Source: Legionellaceae bacterium (GTDB lineage Bacteria; Pseudomonadota; Gammaproteobacteria; Legionellales; Legionellaceae). From it: a stretch of DNA of 64,000 nucleotides. Location of the stretch: assembly GCA_029210265.1 (NCBI GenBank), contig JARGNP010000004.1:1-64000 (forward strand), given 5' to 3'. Positions 42,816-52,603 of this stretch are shown in pieces; position 1 is the stretch's first letter, and every line of letters starts with the position of its first letter. The translations under genes were made by a program, and so were the position numbers. A model generated the notes under the pieces. It searched no databases. It saw nothing but the letters and a program-made list of their open reading frames with translations, and was not told the DNA's origin.

Positions 42816-45518
42816 TTAATGTGCTTCGTCCCAATTTGTACCTATGCCGATGGAGACGCGTAGCGGTACGGACAGTACCGCGGCATTTTCCATGCAGGCT
42901 TGAACCGCAAGCTTAACGTCATCAAGCGCATGCTCTTGCACTTCAAAGACTAATTCATCGTGCACTTGCATGATCATACGTGCATGCTTTCCTGCCTCCG
43001 TTTGTTGCCACGTGGCAACGGCAAGCATGGATTTTTTTATAATATCTGCCGCTGTACCTTGCATGGGGGCATTGATTGCCGTGCGCTCAGCTGCTTTTTG
43101 ACGCATTTTATTGCTTGAATTAATCTCGGGAAGATATAAACGTCTCCCAAACAGCGTTTCAACGTAGCCTTGGCGGTGTGCTTGCTCTCGTGTTTTTTCC
43201 ATATATGCTTGCACGCCCGGATAACGTTTGAAATATTGCTCCATATAATCGCGCGCCTCTCCTCGTGAAACATCGAGTTGCTTGGCGAGGCCAAACGATG
43301 ACATACCATAAATCAAACCGAAATTGATGGCCTTGGCACGTCGTCGCTGCTCAGACGTTACGGTGTCGAGTGGCACACCAAAAATTTCACTGGCTGTGGC
43401 GGCATGTACATCCCAATCGTTCTCAAAGGCACGCTTTAATGCAGGGTCGTCTGACAAATGCGCCATGATACGGAGCTCAATTTGAGAATAATCCGAAGCT
43501 AATAAAACATGATTGGGCGGTGCAATAAACGCTTTACGAATCAGCCGTCCTTCTTCATGACGAATAGGAATATTTTGTAAATTAGGATCGCTGGATGAAA
43601 GACGTCCTGTTGCTGTAACAGCTTGGTTATATGATGTATGAACACGGCCTGTTTGTGCATGGATGCGTTTAGGTAAGGCCTCAATGTATGTGGAGACTAA
43701 TTTTGTCAGGCTACGATATTCAAGAATAATGGCAGGCAAGGGATATTGCAGTGCCAGTTCTTGTAATACAGACTCGGCGGTTGATGGTTGGCCTTTAGGT
43801 GTTTTTGACAGCACGGGAAGCTGCAGCTCATCGTATAAAATCTCTTGAAGCTGCTTCGGCGAATTAAGATTAAAAACTTTTCCTGCCAGTGTGTAAGCTT
43901 CGTTAGCTAAAGTATCAATACGGATATTTAAACGCTCACCATGGGTTTTTAGTTGTGCTGTATTAATTAATACACCATGGCGCTCAATGTCAGCTAAAAC
44001 AGGTATAAGCGGCATCTCGAGCGTATGAAACACGCACTTGAGCGGTGTATCAATATCAAGGCTCGGATAGAGCGTTTGATGGAGCTTGAGTGTAACCGCG
44101 GCATCTTCTGCCGCATAAGCTGCGGCCTGCTCCACGGGAACGTGATCAAACGTACAAGCTTTTTTACCACGACCAACCACGTCTTCAAATGCGATGGTTT
44201 TATAGCCAAGATGACGCAAGGCCAGTGCATCCATATTATGGCGGCCGGCAGTGCTGTTGAAGACATAAGATTCCAGCATGGTGTCGTAGCTGATGCCGTT
44301 TAGATTAATATCATATTGCTTAAGTACTTCGTAATCATATTTTAAATTTTGCCCGACTTTGGGATGATTTTTGCTTTCTAAAAAAGGCTTGAGAGCCTTG
44401 AGCACGTGCTCACAAGATAACTGCGGTGTATTGTCAGTATGTGCCATGGGAATATAGGCGGCATGCTTTGGATCGATAGCAAGTGATATACCAACCAACG
44501 ATGCACTCATCGGATCAAGACTTGTCGTTTCGGTGTCTAGACAGCAAAGCGTTGATGTATTGAGTCGTTTTACCCATGCATCAAGTGCGGTTTGATCACG
44601 GATAATATCAAACGTAAATTCAAAGGCCGGTTGTTCGGTGGGTAGCGCCGGGGTTGTTTTCTTAACCGCGTCACTACCCCATTCCTTTAGCCAGACGTTC
44701 ACTTCAAGATCACGCGCGAGTGTGAGTAAAACTTCACGATCGGGCGGCGTGGGTGATAGATCATCCAGTGTTTTAGGAAGTTCAACATCGGTCTTAATAG
44801 TAACCAATTGTTTAGATAGTGGGAGTATAGGGATGCTTTCACGTAAACGCTCGCCTATTTTTCCTCCGATCGAGTCGGCATTATCTAGCAAATTATCCAA
44901 CGTATCGTGTGCGGTAAGCCATTTGACCGCTGTTTTAGGGCCGCACTGAGGAACGCCGGGAATATTGTCACTGGTGTCACCGACAAGCGTTAAATAATCT
45001 ATGATTTGATCAGGGCGCACACCAAATTTGGTAGAAACACCTTCAATATCCAGTACCTGTCGGCTCATGGTGTTAATTAACGTGACATGTTCGTTTACCA
45101 ACTGGGCCATGTCTTTATCGCCGGTCGAAATCAGCATGGGTCTTTGTTGCTTGCTTGCTTGTGTTGCGAGTGTTCCAATCACATCATCTGCTTCAACCCC
45201 TTCGATAATTAATAGCGGAAAACCTAAGGCGGTTAAGATATCAATCAGCGGTTTAAATTGGCGTTTAAGATCATCAGGCATCGGGGGACGGTGCGCTTTA
45301 TATTCAGGATACAAATCATTACGAAATGTTTTGCCCGGCGCATCAAATACAATCGCAAAATGAGAGGGTGAAGTATCTTTGAGTAAGCGTCTGATCATAT
45401 TGACCACGCCATACACGGCGCCCGTCGGGTGACCTTCACTGTTGGTGAGTGGGGGAAGCGCGTGAAAGGCACGAAAAAAATAAGACGAACCATCAACAAG
45501 AACAATCGGTGTTTGCAT
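42816..45518 (-). CDS. polA: DNA polymerase I
   Basis: The 900-residue protein has all three PolA parts. The first is a 5' nuclease (start IVLVDGSSYFFRAFHALPPL, with DNIPGVPQCGPKTAVK). The second is a 3'-5' exonuclease with catalytic DTETT retained (CLDTETTSLDP). The third is the polymerase with motif A ASDYSQIELRIMAHL, the O-helix RRRAKAINFGLIYG and motif C MQVHDELVFEV. It fills gaps and removes RNA primers. It lies seven bases downstream of lpxD, probably sharing a transcript with it. Confidence 0.97.
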   Translation of the reverse strand: MQTPIVLVDGSSYFFRAFHALPPLTNSEGHPTGAVYGVVNMIRRLLKDTSPSHFAIVFDAPGKTFRNDLYPEYKAHRPPMPDDLKRQFKPLIDILTALGFPLLIIEGVEADDVIGTLATQASKQQRPMLISTGDKDMAQLVNEHVTLINTMSRQVLDIEGVSTKFGVRPDQIIDYLTLVGDTSDNIPGVPQCGPKTAVKWLTAHDTLDNLLDNADSIGGKIGERLRESIPILPLSKQLVTIKTDVELPKTLDDLSPTPPDREVLLTLARDLEVNVWLKEWGSDAVKKTTPALPTEQPAFEFTFDIIRDQTALDAWVKRLNTSTLCCLDTETTSLDPMSASLVGISLAIDPKHAAYIPMAHTDNTPQLSCEHVLKALKPFLESKNHPKVGQNLKYDYEVLKQYDINLNGISYDTMLESYVFNSTAGRHNMDALALRHLGYKTIAFEDVVGRGKKACTFDHVPVEQAAAYAAEDAAVTLKLHQTLYPSLDIDTPLKCVFHTLEMPLIPVLADIERHGVLINTAQLKTHGERLNIRIDTLANEAYTLAGKVFNLNSPKQLQEILYDELQLPVLSKTPKGQPSTAESVLQELALQYPLPAIILEYRSLTKLVSTYIEALPKRIHAQTGRVHTSYNQAVTATGRLSSSDPNLQNIPIRHEEGRLIRKAFIAPPNHVLLASDYSQIELRIMAHLSDDPALKRAFENDWDVHAATASEIFGVPLDTVTSEQRRRAKAINFGLIYGMSSFGLAKQLDVSRGEARDYMEQYFKRYPGVQAYMEKTREQAHRQGYVETLFGRRLYLPEINSSNKMRQKAAERTAINAPMQGTAADIIKKSMLAVATWQQTEAGKHARMIMQVHDELVFEVQEHALDDVKLAVQACMENAAVLSVPLRVSIGIGTNWDEAH

Positions 45519-45525
45519 GCGTGTA

Positions 45526-46578
45526 TTATTCCATGTTTTCAGAGCATTCGATCTGCTCTTTTAGTTGAGCGACTTGTTCTGCTAAGCGCTTGAGTTGTTT
45601 TCGCATCAGTGGAATACGCGTGGTCGACATTTCGTGTTCAATGGCTTTTTCGCGTGGTCTAGCTGGGCTTCCTAGATAAATTAACCCTTTTCTTAGATGC
45701 TTTTTAGGTGGTACACCGGCGCGTGCGCCAAGAATCACCTCATCATCAATACGAACATGGTCACTTACACCCACGCCTGCTGCAAAAATAACATGATCGC
45801 CACTGGTCGTGCTGCCAGCAACGCCTGTGAATGCGCACAGAATATTGTGCTTGCCTAGTTTGACGGAGTGGGCAACTTGAACCAGATTATCGATTTTAGT
45901 GCCTTCGCCAATGATGGTTTCACCAATGGTTGCACGATCAACAATTGTGCTTGCGCCGATTTCGACGTTATCTTCGATAATCACACGGCCGACGTGTGGA
46001 ATTTTGATATGTTGACCGTTTTCGGGGGTATATCCAAAGCCATCTGAACCGATAACAGAAGACGCATGAATCGCCACGTGGTTGCCGATTTCAGAGTAGT
46101 CATAGATGCTAACATGGGCATGGATGCTTGTATTAGTTCCAATTTGAACATGATGACCGATATGAACATGGCTTTTGATTATGCAGTTATCACCGATGCG
46201 GCTGCCGGCCTCGATCACAACATAGGCGCCAATGGATACGTTTTGTCCGAGAACAACATCGGGTGCAATCACGGCTGTTGAATGCACGCCTGGCTCAGGT
46301 CGAATCAAGGGATAAAAATGCTGAAGCAATTGCATGAAGGCTTTAAACGGATCGGCAACTTGAATTAACGGCTTGGTTGCTTGTTCGACGTGCGTTGCCA
46401 CAAGAATAGCCGCGGCTTCTGATTTTTCAGCTTGTTCGAGATTATCTTTTCCGTCGGCAAAAATAAGTGAACCGGGTTTGATTTCATCGATAGGAGAAAG
46501 CGCTGTGATGATGAGACGTTCATCTCCAATAACCTTCCCTTGAACGAGCGTGGCAATATCGGCTAAAGAGGCGTGCAT
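45526..46578 (-). CDS. lpxD: UDP-3-O-acylglucosamine N-acyltransferase
   Basis: The 350-residue protein has an N-terminal uridine-binding domain ([20 protein letters not shown]). A left-handed beta-helix of hexapeptide repeats follows from about residue 100. The catalytic histidine is in QVAHSVKLG, and the family signature [19 protein letters not shown] is present. It adds the N-linked acyl chain in lipid A synthesis. It is outside the usual lpxD-fabZ-lpxA cluster and directly precedes polA. Legionella carries two lpxD genes, so this could be a second copy; the rest of the genome is needed to tell. Confidence 0.95.
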   Translation of the reverse strand: MHASLADIATLVQGKVIGDERLIITALSPIDEIKPGSLIFADGKDNLEQAEKSEAAAILVATHVEQATKPLIQVADPFKAFMQLLQHFYPLIRPEPGVHSTAVIAPDVVLGQNVSIGAYVVIEAGSRIGDNCIIKSHVHIGHHVQIGTNTSIHAHVSIYDYSEIGNHVAIHASSVIGSDGFGYTPENGQHIKIPHVGRVIIEDNVEIGASTIVDRATIGETIIGEGTKIDNLVQVAHSVKLGKHNILCAFTGVAGSTTSGDHVIFAAGVGVSDHVRIDDEVILGARAGVPPKKHLRKGLIYLGSPARPREKAIEHEMSTTRIPLMRKQLKRLAEQVAQLKEQIECSENME

Positions 46579-46644
46579 GACGGTATTTCCTTGGTTTTAA
46601 AAACTGTCGTTAGTATAACGCGAAGCGCATGTGGTTTCGAGACG

Positions 46645-46707
46645 AAGTTGCATTTTAGATTCAGCAAACTAAAGTTAAGATATGGTTGTTATGTTTTTGA
46701 GTTGATT
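46645..46707 (+). promoter_or_regulatory. Conserved upstream element, coiled-coil gene 1
   Basis: This stretch aligns without gaps to 48081-48143, at the same distance from the GTG start of each paralogue. About three quarters of positions are identical. The best conserved core is CAAACTAAAGTTAAGATAT against CAAACTATAGTTAGGATAT. It probably carries the promoter and a regulator site. Confidence 0.6.
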
Positions 46708-48072
46708 GTGATAAAAATAGACTTTCTTGGAAAGGATGGATCTTATACATTGCTGTCTAAAGTAGTGGAGCATGTTGCTACCATAAAAAAGCTGGAAGAC
46801 GCTTTGGGCGCAGTGGTTGGGAACGACGGCGAACCGAGTGATCCGAATAAAACTGCGGCGTATATTGCTGGGCATATGAGATCTGCAGTTTCATTGAGTC
46901 AAAGTCTTGAGCAAGAGATATATAAGACCCAAGTAAGTGTTCTTAGCCACATGAGTCCAGATGTGCGTAAAACACTGGCAGACAAAATAGACGCCATGTT
47001 TAAGCAGGTAAGCAAATTGGACTTTGATGAGATTAATATTGTGGATCAGACATCACATGATGCGGCATGTAAGCTTTTAAAAATGTTAGAGGCATATCAA
47101 GCGATTTTTCCGACGCAAATAGATCAGCATCTTAAGGGTGCACAAAAGGCATTAAGTGCAAAAATGGACGCTTATGAACTGCACATGCGTGCTTATGTGT
47201 TTTCTACGCCTCCCAAATCTATGAAAGCATTATCTGTGCTTGAAAATTATGTAAACACGGAACTTAGCGCTATAGAGAAACAACCTGCTTGGCGAATCAG
47301 GCTAAACGCCTACGAAGCCTTAGAAACATTCGCAAGGAATGCATGTAGAGAGGATATTGAATTTATAGATGAGGCTGAGGAAAAGGCCGCAGATGAAGCT
47401 GCAGTCGCAGCCGCAATCTTAGTTGCAGCGGCAACTGAAGAACAGATTTTTTCTTGGGGCATGCTTTGGGAAAATATGTTGGCATCTTATTGGCCGGCAC
47501 AGAACAATACACCTACGCCCAATCAAATGACTCCCAATAAAGATGCATTGGAGGCGGGCTCTCAAGCATTAATTGATCAAATTAATAAGGCAGGGATAAA
47601 ATCAAAGACGACGAGGATGACACACATACTAAATAAATTTCAGGATTTAACAGATAATTTTCAGCAGCACATAAATAACTGTCCACGTATAGAAGAGGAT
47701 ACTGGGATTCAAGGAAAACTTGAAACGTTACTCCGTGATTTAGGCGAAGCAAAAAATACTTTAAAAGATACGGGCAATTTAGAGCAATTTAGAATAACCG
47801 TGAATAATTTGTTTGACGCATTTCCAGATGACGCTAAATTTGAGATCAACGGCACAAGAACATGGTTCCAAAGAAATGTAATCAGGCCATTTGAACAATT
47901 TAAACAAGATGTGCATGTGTTATTTAAGTCAATTTTCAAACGAACGTTAGGAAAAAATATGGATCCACCCGGATTTTTTAATAAACCCTTTGAGGCACAT
48001 CAAAAAGATTTAGAAGAATCAGCTGATTATGAACCGCCGATAGCTGAACATGGAACACTGAGACCAAAGTGA
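46708..48072 (+). CDS. Coiled-coil protein, tandem paralogue 1
   Basis: The family is not recognised. The protein is 454 residues from the GTG at 46708, chosen because the upstream DNA and start (MIKIDF) align with paralogue 2 (MIEIT). It is mostly helical with no membrane segment or signal peptide. It has an Ala/Glu-rich stretch at about 255-275 and a C-terminal block WFQRNVIRPFEQFKQDVHVL shared with the paralogue (WFKRYIVEPFEQFKEAMISL). The ATG at 46573 in the same frame overlaps lpxD divergently and is unlikely. A secreted effector is a possibility only. Confidence 0.65.
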   Translation: MIKIDFLGKDGSYTLLSKVVEHVATIKKLEDALGAVVGNDGEPSDPNKTAAYIAGHMRSAVSLSQSLEQEIYKTQVSVLSHMSPDVRKTLADKIDAMFKQVSKLDFDEINIVDQTSHDAACKLLKMLEAYQAIFPTQIDQHLKGAQKALSAKMDAYELHMRAYVFSTPPKSMKALSVLENYVNTELSAIEKQPAWRIRLNAYEALETFARNACREDIEFIDEAEEKAADEAAVAAAILVAAATEEQIFSWGMLWENMLASYWPAQNNTPTPNQMTPNKDALEAGSQALIDQINKAGIKSKTTRMTHILNKFQDLTDNFQQHINNCPRIEEDTGIQGKLETLLRDLGEAKNTLKDTGNLEQFRITVNNLFDAFPDDAKFEINGTRTWFQRNVIRPFEQFKQDVHVLFKSIFKRTLGKNMDPPGFFNKPFEAHQKDLEESADYEPPIAEHGTLRPK

Positions 48073-48080
48073 GGTGGGTG

Positions 48081-48143
48081 AAGTTGCGTTTTACATTTTC
48101 CAAACTATAGTTAGGATATAACTGTCATTTTTTTAGGTGTATT
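48081..48143 (+). promoter_or_regulatory. Conserved upstream element, coiled-coil gene 2
   Basis: This is the second copy of the element at 46645-46707, lying between the two paralogues. Its retention suggests that each gene is transcribed from its own, similarly controlled promoter. Confidence 0.6.
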
Positions 48144-49412
48144 GTGATAGAAATAACCGCCATGGGTATTCCGAACTTAAAGACTAAAGTCGAAGCTGGT
48201 GATGTGTTTATACGGCAACTTAGGCAAGACCTACGTGAGATCCCTGAAAAGGATGCGACAACGAAATATATTTTAAAGCATTTACTGGACATCATCGCCT
48301 TAGGAGAAAGGTTAAAAAAGTACATTATTGGTAATGCGGGTGACATTGTGAATCCTTTTAAGCCATCAAAGCGTCAGGATTTATCTAAACAAATAGAAGA
48401 GCTTTTTTCACAAGCCAGTCAGATGAATTTTGAGCAGATAGATATATCGAGTGAGCAAGGGTACACGGCCACACAAAATTTGCTCAAAGTTTTTGAAGGG
48501 TTCCAATCTCTTTTTCCTGCTCACATTGATGAAAACCTTAGTCGCGCGCATAAAATATTAAGTGAAAAAATTACAGCTTATGAATTATTAAATCGAGTCG
48601 ATAGCAAGCCAGTGGAAGAAGATGTTGAGGTTTATGTGCCTTCTGAACCTGCGTCGTCGCTCGATACGTTATCAGCTCTTTCTCAATATGTAGACGGAGA
48701 ACTGAAACAGATTGCTAAAACACCCGATCTAAATGTAAAAATTGCGGGATATCAATTATTAAAAAGATTTACGGAAAATGCGTGCGACGAGCTAAAGGTA
48801 CTCGATGGTAACAAAACATCATTGAAGGAACGTGTTCGTGACGCATTTCACTCCAAAGAAAAGTTTAACCAAAAGACTGCTGATGCACTTATTAACAAAA
48901 TTTCTGACGCTTATGACGCAACAGTGCAAGAGCTGGATAAAAAAATAGAATTAATAATAAACAAGCATAAGAAGTTAACGGAAAATTTCAATAAGAGAAT
49001 AAATGACTCTCCTGATGACAAGGGTAAAGCTCAGCTGATCGAAAAGACTGCTCTGCTTGTTGAAAATTTAACTCGAGTCGCAGATAGGTTAAACGAAACA
49101 AAGGATATTTATGGATTTGAGACAGAAACGCAGTTGCTGCTGGATGATTTTTCAGGGTATTTAGAGAAAGAAGCGGATGCTTCTAAATCTTGGTTTAAAC
49201 GGTATATTGTTGAACCTTTTGAGCAATTCAAAGAAGCTATGATTAGCCTGATACAGCGCATGTATAAAAAAACACCGGAGGGTAGTACGCCGCAGCAACT
49301 GGGTTTGTTTAGTGATTCAAAAAAATCAAATAAAAGAAGTTTTGAAGTCTATAAAGAAGGTTTAGAAAACTTAGGTGATGATGAACCGCCGAGCAAAAAG
49401 TTTGGTGGGTGA
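48144..49412 (+). CDS. Coiled-coil protein, tandem paralogue 2
   Basis: The 422-residue protein starts with GTG. It aligns with paralogue 1 through most of its length: DLSKQIEELFSQASQMNFEQ with TLADKIDAMFKQVSKLDFDE, LLKVFEGFQSLFPAHIDENL with LLKMLEAYQAIFPTQIDQHL, and the FEQFK block near 355. It is helical, highly charged and soluble, and ends in DDEPPSKKFGG. The pair is diverged enough to be an old duplication. Function is unknown. The acidic/proline C-terminal ends of both proteins are similar (YEPP, DEPP). Confidence 0.65.
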   Translation: MIEITAMGIPNLKTKVEAGDVFIRQLRQDLREIPEKDATTKYILKHLLDIIALGERLKKYIIGNAGDIVNPFKPSKRQDLSKQIEELFSQASQMNFEQIDISSEQGYTATQNLLKVFEGFQSLFPAHIDENLSRAHKILSEKITAYELLNRVDSKPVEEDVEVYVPSEPASSLDTLSALSQYVDGELKQIAKTPDLNVKIAGYQLLKRFTENACDELKVLDGNKTSLKERVRDAFHSKEKFNQKTADALINKISDAYDATVQELDKKIELIINKHKKLTENFNKRINDSPDDKGKAQLIEKTALLVENLTRVADRLNETKDIYGFETETQLLLDDFSGYLEKEADASKSWFKRYIVEPFEQFKEAMISLIQRMYKKTPEGSTPQQLGLFSDSKKSNKRSFEVYKEGLENLGDDEPPSKKFGG

Positions 49413-49454
49413 GTCATGCTTTTGAGGCCTGACGTGGTTGAATATAACGCACCA

Positions 49455-49463
49455 TGATATAAT
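49455..49463 (+). promoter_or_regulatory. Extended -10 promoter for the LRR gene
   Basis: TGATATAAT is a perfect TATAAT (49458-49463) with an extended TGn element, 35 bases before the ATG. The corresponding -35 region (TGGTTG at 17 bases) is weak, as is common when an extended -10 is present. Confidence 0.5.
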
Positions 49464-49497
49464 TAGGGCATGCTTTGTTTGGTGGTAATTGGATAAG

Positions 49498-51321
49498 ATG
49501 GATATAAATAATCATGTTTTGTTAAGTATTAGTCAGAATGATATCGTTGATGGTCATTTGGAGGTTCCCGCTGGTGTAACATCCCTTGGAAAAAATGCGT
49601 TTAGCAAGCAGTTGGGTTTAGTAACTGTCAGATTACCCGATGGGCTGGTAAGTATCGAGGGACGGGCTTTTGCTGGCTGTAAAAATTTAATCGATGTTGT
49701 ATTTCCTGAAAGTCTTGTTCACATCAAGTTTCAGGCTTTTATAAGCTGTGAAAGCTTAGTTAGCGTGAAATTACCGCCTAATGTTAAAGCGATAGGAAAT
49801 AAAGCATTCGCGAACTGCCTAAAATTGAGTGATATGAGTTTGCCGGCTAGATTAGAACACATAGGAAGCAGTGCGTTTTCCAGATGCAGGCAATTAAGCA
49901 CAGTCAAGTTACCGGAAAGGCTTACATCGATTGATTATCAGGCCTTTATGTACTGCACAGGACTAAGATATATAAATTTACATAGGAATATCCGAGTCAT
50001 CAAAGAAGATGCCTTTAAGTTTTGCGAAAATTTGAGTGATGTCGTTATCGCTCATGAAGGTTTAACACATATCGATGACCATGCATTCTATGGTTGTGTA
50101 AACTTAAGAAACATCATGTTGCCTAGAACGCTTGTATTTCTTGGCCAAGAGGCTTTCAAAAACTGTCGAAGTTTGGAAACCATGTCTTTACCGCCTCGTT
50201 TGAGAAAGCTTGAAGCAGAAACGTTTGAGAGCTGTGAGCGCTTATCAACCGTTATTTTTCCTGATGGGCTAACATCGATTGGTAGGTCGGCCTTTCAGGA
50301 TTGTTCCAATTTGCGCGATCCTGTATTTCCTGCAACCTTGGTCAATTTTGGTAGGGCTGCTTTTAAAAACTGTGTGGCTTTTCAAATCATCGTGTTAAGT
50401 CAGGATATGTTAAGCCTAGGCCCTGAGATTTTTTGTGGGTGTATTCGGCTAGAAGAGGTCATACTTCCAGAGCGCCTGTATGAGATCGGTGCGTTTGCTT
50501 TTTCGGGCTGTACATCGTTAAGTGATGTTAATTTTCCTGCTCAGCTGATATCGATAGAGTTTCGTGCTTTTTCGGGCTGCTCGAGCTTAACCCGTGTTAT
50601 TTTTCCTGATAGTGTCAAGAAAATAAATTCAGCTGCATTTCTCGATTGCTTTGCTTTGAGTGAAGTAATTTTGTCTCAAAATCTTGATGGTATAGCCTAC
50701 GGAGTATTTCGTGGCTGTCGCTCGTTAGAAAACATTGTGATCCCCAAAAACGTAGCTTATATTTTGCCTGAGGCTTTTATAAACTGCACGCGTTTAAAAA
50801 TAGTACTATTTTGTGCTGAGCCCTATCGAAGTGTTGCTAATAATATATTTGATGGATGTTCTGATTTGGACACGGTGTATATGCAGAACGATGATGGAGT
50901 TGCACGTATAAAAAATCAGTTACCTGAAGAGATCAAGGCTAAGTGCTCTGTGTATCCATTTCATGCTCAAGTCGAGACGATGCGAAATACAGCCCTCATA
51001 AGGCTTTGTACAGAAAACAAGATTAATCATGCCTATTCGCATACATTTTTTTCTGATTATTCAAAATTAAGCAATGATAATTTGGGCTTGATCAATCAGT
51101 TTTTAGGCCCAGATAGTCGTTACTATCGTGAAGCAGAAGTTGCTATGCATGCTCGTCCACTCCCTTTGTCAGTAGAAGAGCTGCAGCCGTATCAACGTGT
51201 ATTAAACACCATTGCGATGCAATACATGATGATGGCCGATGCACATAAAAAATATCCATTGGAATTGAACCAGGACGTTAACGAAGCAGCAGTTCCTCTT
51301 TATAATCCTATAAGTGATTGA
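49498..51321 (+). CDS. BspA-type leucine-rich repeat protein
   Basis: The protein is 607 residues from the ATG at 49498 (an in-frame TTG lies three codons upstream). From about residue 18 to 435 it consists of 18 consecutive 23-residue repeats (one has 24). The pattern is LP-x-x-L-x-x-I-x-x-x-AF-x-x-C-x-x-L-x-x-V, for example LPERLTSIDYQAFMYCTGLR. A non-repeat C-terminal domain of about 165 residues follows. No signal peptide is visible. BspA-like LRRs are protein-binding surfaces in adhesins and host-directed proteins. Without a signal peptide, a secretion-system substrate is the likelier guess. Confidence 0.87.
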   Translation: MDINNHVLLSISQNDIVDGHLEVPAGVTSLGKNAFSKQLGLVTVRLPDGLVSIEGRAFAGCKNLIDVVFPESLVHIKFQAFISCESLVSVKLPPNVKAIGNKAFANCLKLSDMSLPARLEHIGSSAFSRCRQLSTVKLPERLTSIDYQAFMYCTGLRYINLHRNIRVIKEDAFKFCENLSDVVIAHEGLTHIDDHAFYGCVNLRNIMLPRTLVFLGQEAFKNCRSLETMSLPPRLRKLEAETFESCERLSTVIFPDGLTSIGRSAFQDCSNLRDPVFPATLVNFGRAAFKNCVAFQIIVLSQDMLSLGPEIFCGCIRLEEVILPERLYEIGAFAFSGCTSLSDVNFPAQLISIEFRAFSGCSSLTRVIFPDSVKKINSAAFLDCFALSEVILSQNLDGIAYGVFRGCRSLENIVIPKNVAYILPEAFINCTRLKIVLFCAEPYRSVANNIFDGCSDLDTVYMQNDDGVARIKNQLPEEIKAKCSVYPFHAQVETMRNTALIRLCTENKINHAYSHTFFSDYSKLSNDNLGLINQFLGPDSRYYREAEVAMHARPLPLSVEELQPYQRVLNTIAMQYMMMADAHKKYPLELNQDVNEAAVPLYNPISD

Positions 51322-51325
51322 TCAC

Positions 51326-52552
51326 TTATGAATATCGCCGAAGTACTAAAGCTGCGTTTGCACCCCCAAAGGCAAAGTGATTTGACAAGGCTAAATCAAT
51401 GCGCTTTTCTTGTGCTTTATTAGGGATGTAGTTGAGATCGCAAGCTGGATCGGGTGTGGTTAGATTAATCGTTGGTAGCAGCTTATCGTGTTGTAAACTC
51501 AAGGTGGTTGCAATAATTTCCATGGCGCCAGCTGCACCGATGGCGTGCCCGGTCATGGCTTTTTGAGCCGTAATCGGAATATCATAAGCATGCTGGCCAA
51601 ATACTTGTTTGATGGTTTCGGTTTCAGTGGCGTCGTTCAGAATTGTCCCTGTGCCGTGGGCATTGATGTATTGAATATCGCTGGGGGATAGACGTGCGTC
51701 GTCGAATGCTGAGTTAATCGCGCGTGCCTGGCCTTCGCTGCTGGGAGCTGTGATGTGATGGGCGTCGCAGCTGGCACCAAAGCCAAGAATTTCAGCATAA
51801 ATCGTTGCACCACGTGCTTTGGCATGTTCCAAATCTTCTAAAATTAAAATACCCGCACCATCCGCCATAACCATACCGGTACGATGTGCATCAAAAGGAC
51901 GGCTGGCCTCATGGGGGATTTCATTTTGGGTGGACATCACCCGTAATTTACACCATGCGGCCATGATGGTTTCCCAAACGAGTGACTCGGTACCACCGCA
52001 TAACGCAACCGCAAGTCGACCGTTTGAGATTTGTTGATAAGCATTACCAATGGCCTCAGCTGAGGAGACGCAAGCGTTGGATATGGTGGAGTTAGGCCCA
52101 CCTAAACCAAAAGCGATGGCGACGTGGTTGGCGACGGAATTTGGCATGCCTCGGATCACAGTAAGAGCAGGTATTTTTCGCCAGCTATCGGTATAAAATG
52201 TTTTATAGGCGGCTTCAAGTTCAGGGCCTCCACCTAGGCTTGTGCCAATGTAAGTGCCGGCTGAACAAAGTTCTTCGGGTGTAAGGCCTGAGCGCTCAAT
52301 GGCGTGGTGCGCGCAAAATAAAGCATATTGTGCAACACGTGGGTAGCGTCGCTGTTTATCAAATTGAGGTAAGTGCTTTAAGCATAAATCATTAATTTCA
52401 CCCGCAATTTGCGTGGTGTAATGGGATGCGTCGTATGCTTGAATACGTTCAATACCGCATTGACCGTTGGATGCGGCTTGCCAAAAATTATCAAGCCCAT
52501 TTCCAATGGAGGAGGCAATGTCCATGCCTGTGATAACAACCCGTTTTTTCAT
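51326..52552 (-). CDS. Beta-ketoacyl-ACP synthase (FabF/FabB-like)
   Basis: The 408-residue condensing enzyme has an intact Cys-His-His triad: Cys161 in SNACVSSAEAIG, His299 in NAHGTGT and His336 in KAMTGHAIGAAGA, with Lys331. It elongates acyl chains on acyl carrier protein. It is not in a fab cluster and has no ACP gene beside it, so it may be an extra synthase with a special role. The active-site surrounding differs from the usual TACATG of FabF. It follows the GNAT gene by 51 bases and may be in its operon. Confidence 0.88.
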   Translation of the reverse strand: MKKRVVITGMDIASSIGNGLDNFWQAASNGQCGIERIQAYDASHYTTQIAGEINDLCLKHLPQFDKQRRYPRVAQYALFCAHHAIERSGLTPEELCSAGTYIGTSLGGGPELEAAYKTFYTDSWRKIPALTVIRGMPNSVANHVAIAFGLGGPNSTISNACVSSAEAIGNAYQQISNGRLAVALCGGTESLVWETIMAAWCKLRVMSTQNEIPHEASRPFDAHRTGMVMADGAGILILEDLEHAKARGATIYAEILGFGASCDAHHITAPSSEGQARAINSAFDDARLSPSDIQYINAHGTGTILNDATETETIKQVFGQHAYDIPITAQKAMTGHAIGAAGAMEIIATTLSLQHDKLLPTINLTTPDPACDLNYIPNKAQEKRIDLALSNHFAFGGANAALVLRRYS

Positions 52553-52603
52553 GCCCTATCCCCATTTATAAACGGTAATAATCCCTTACTGTAAGACGCA
52601 ATA

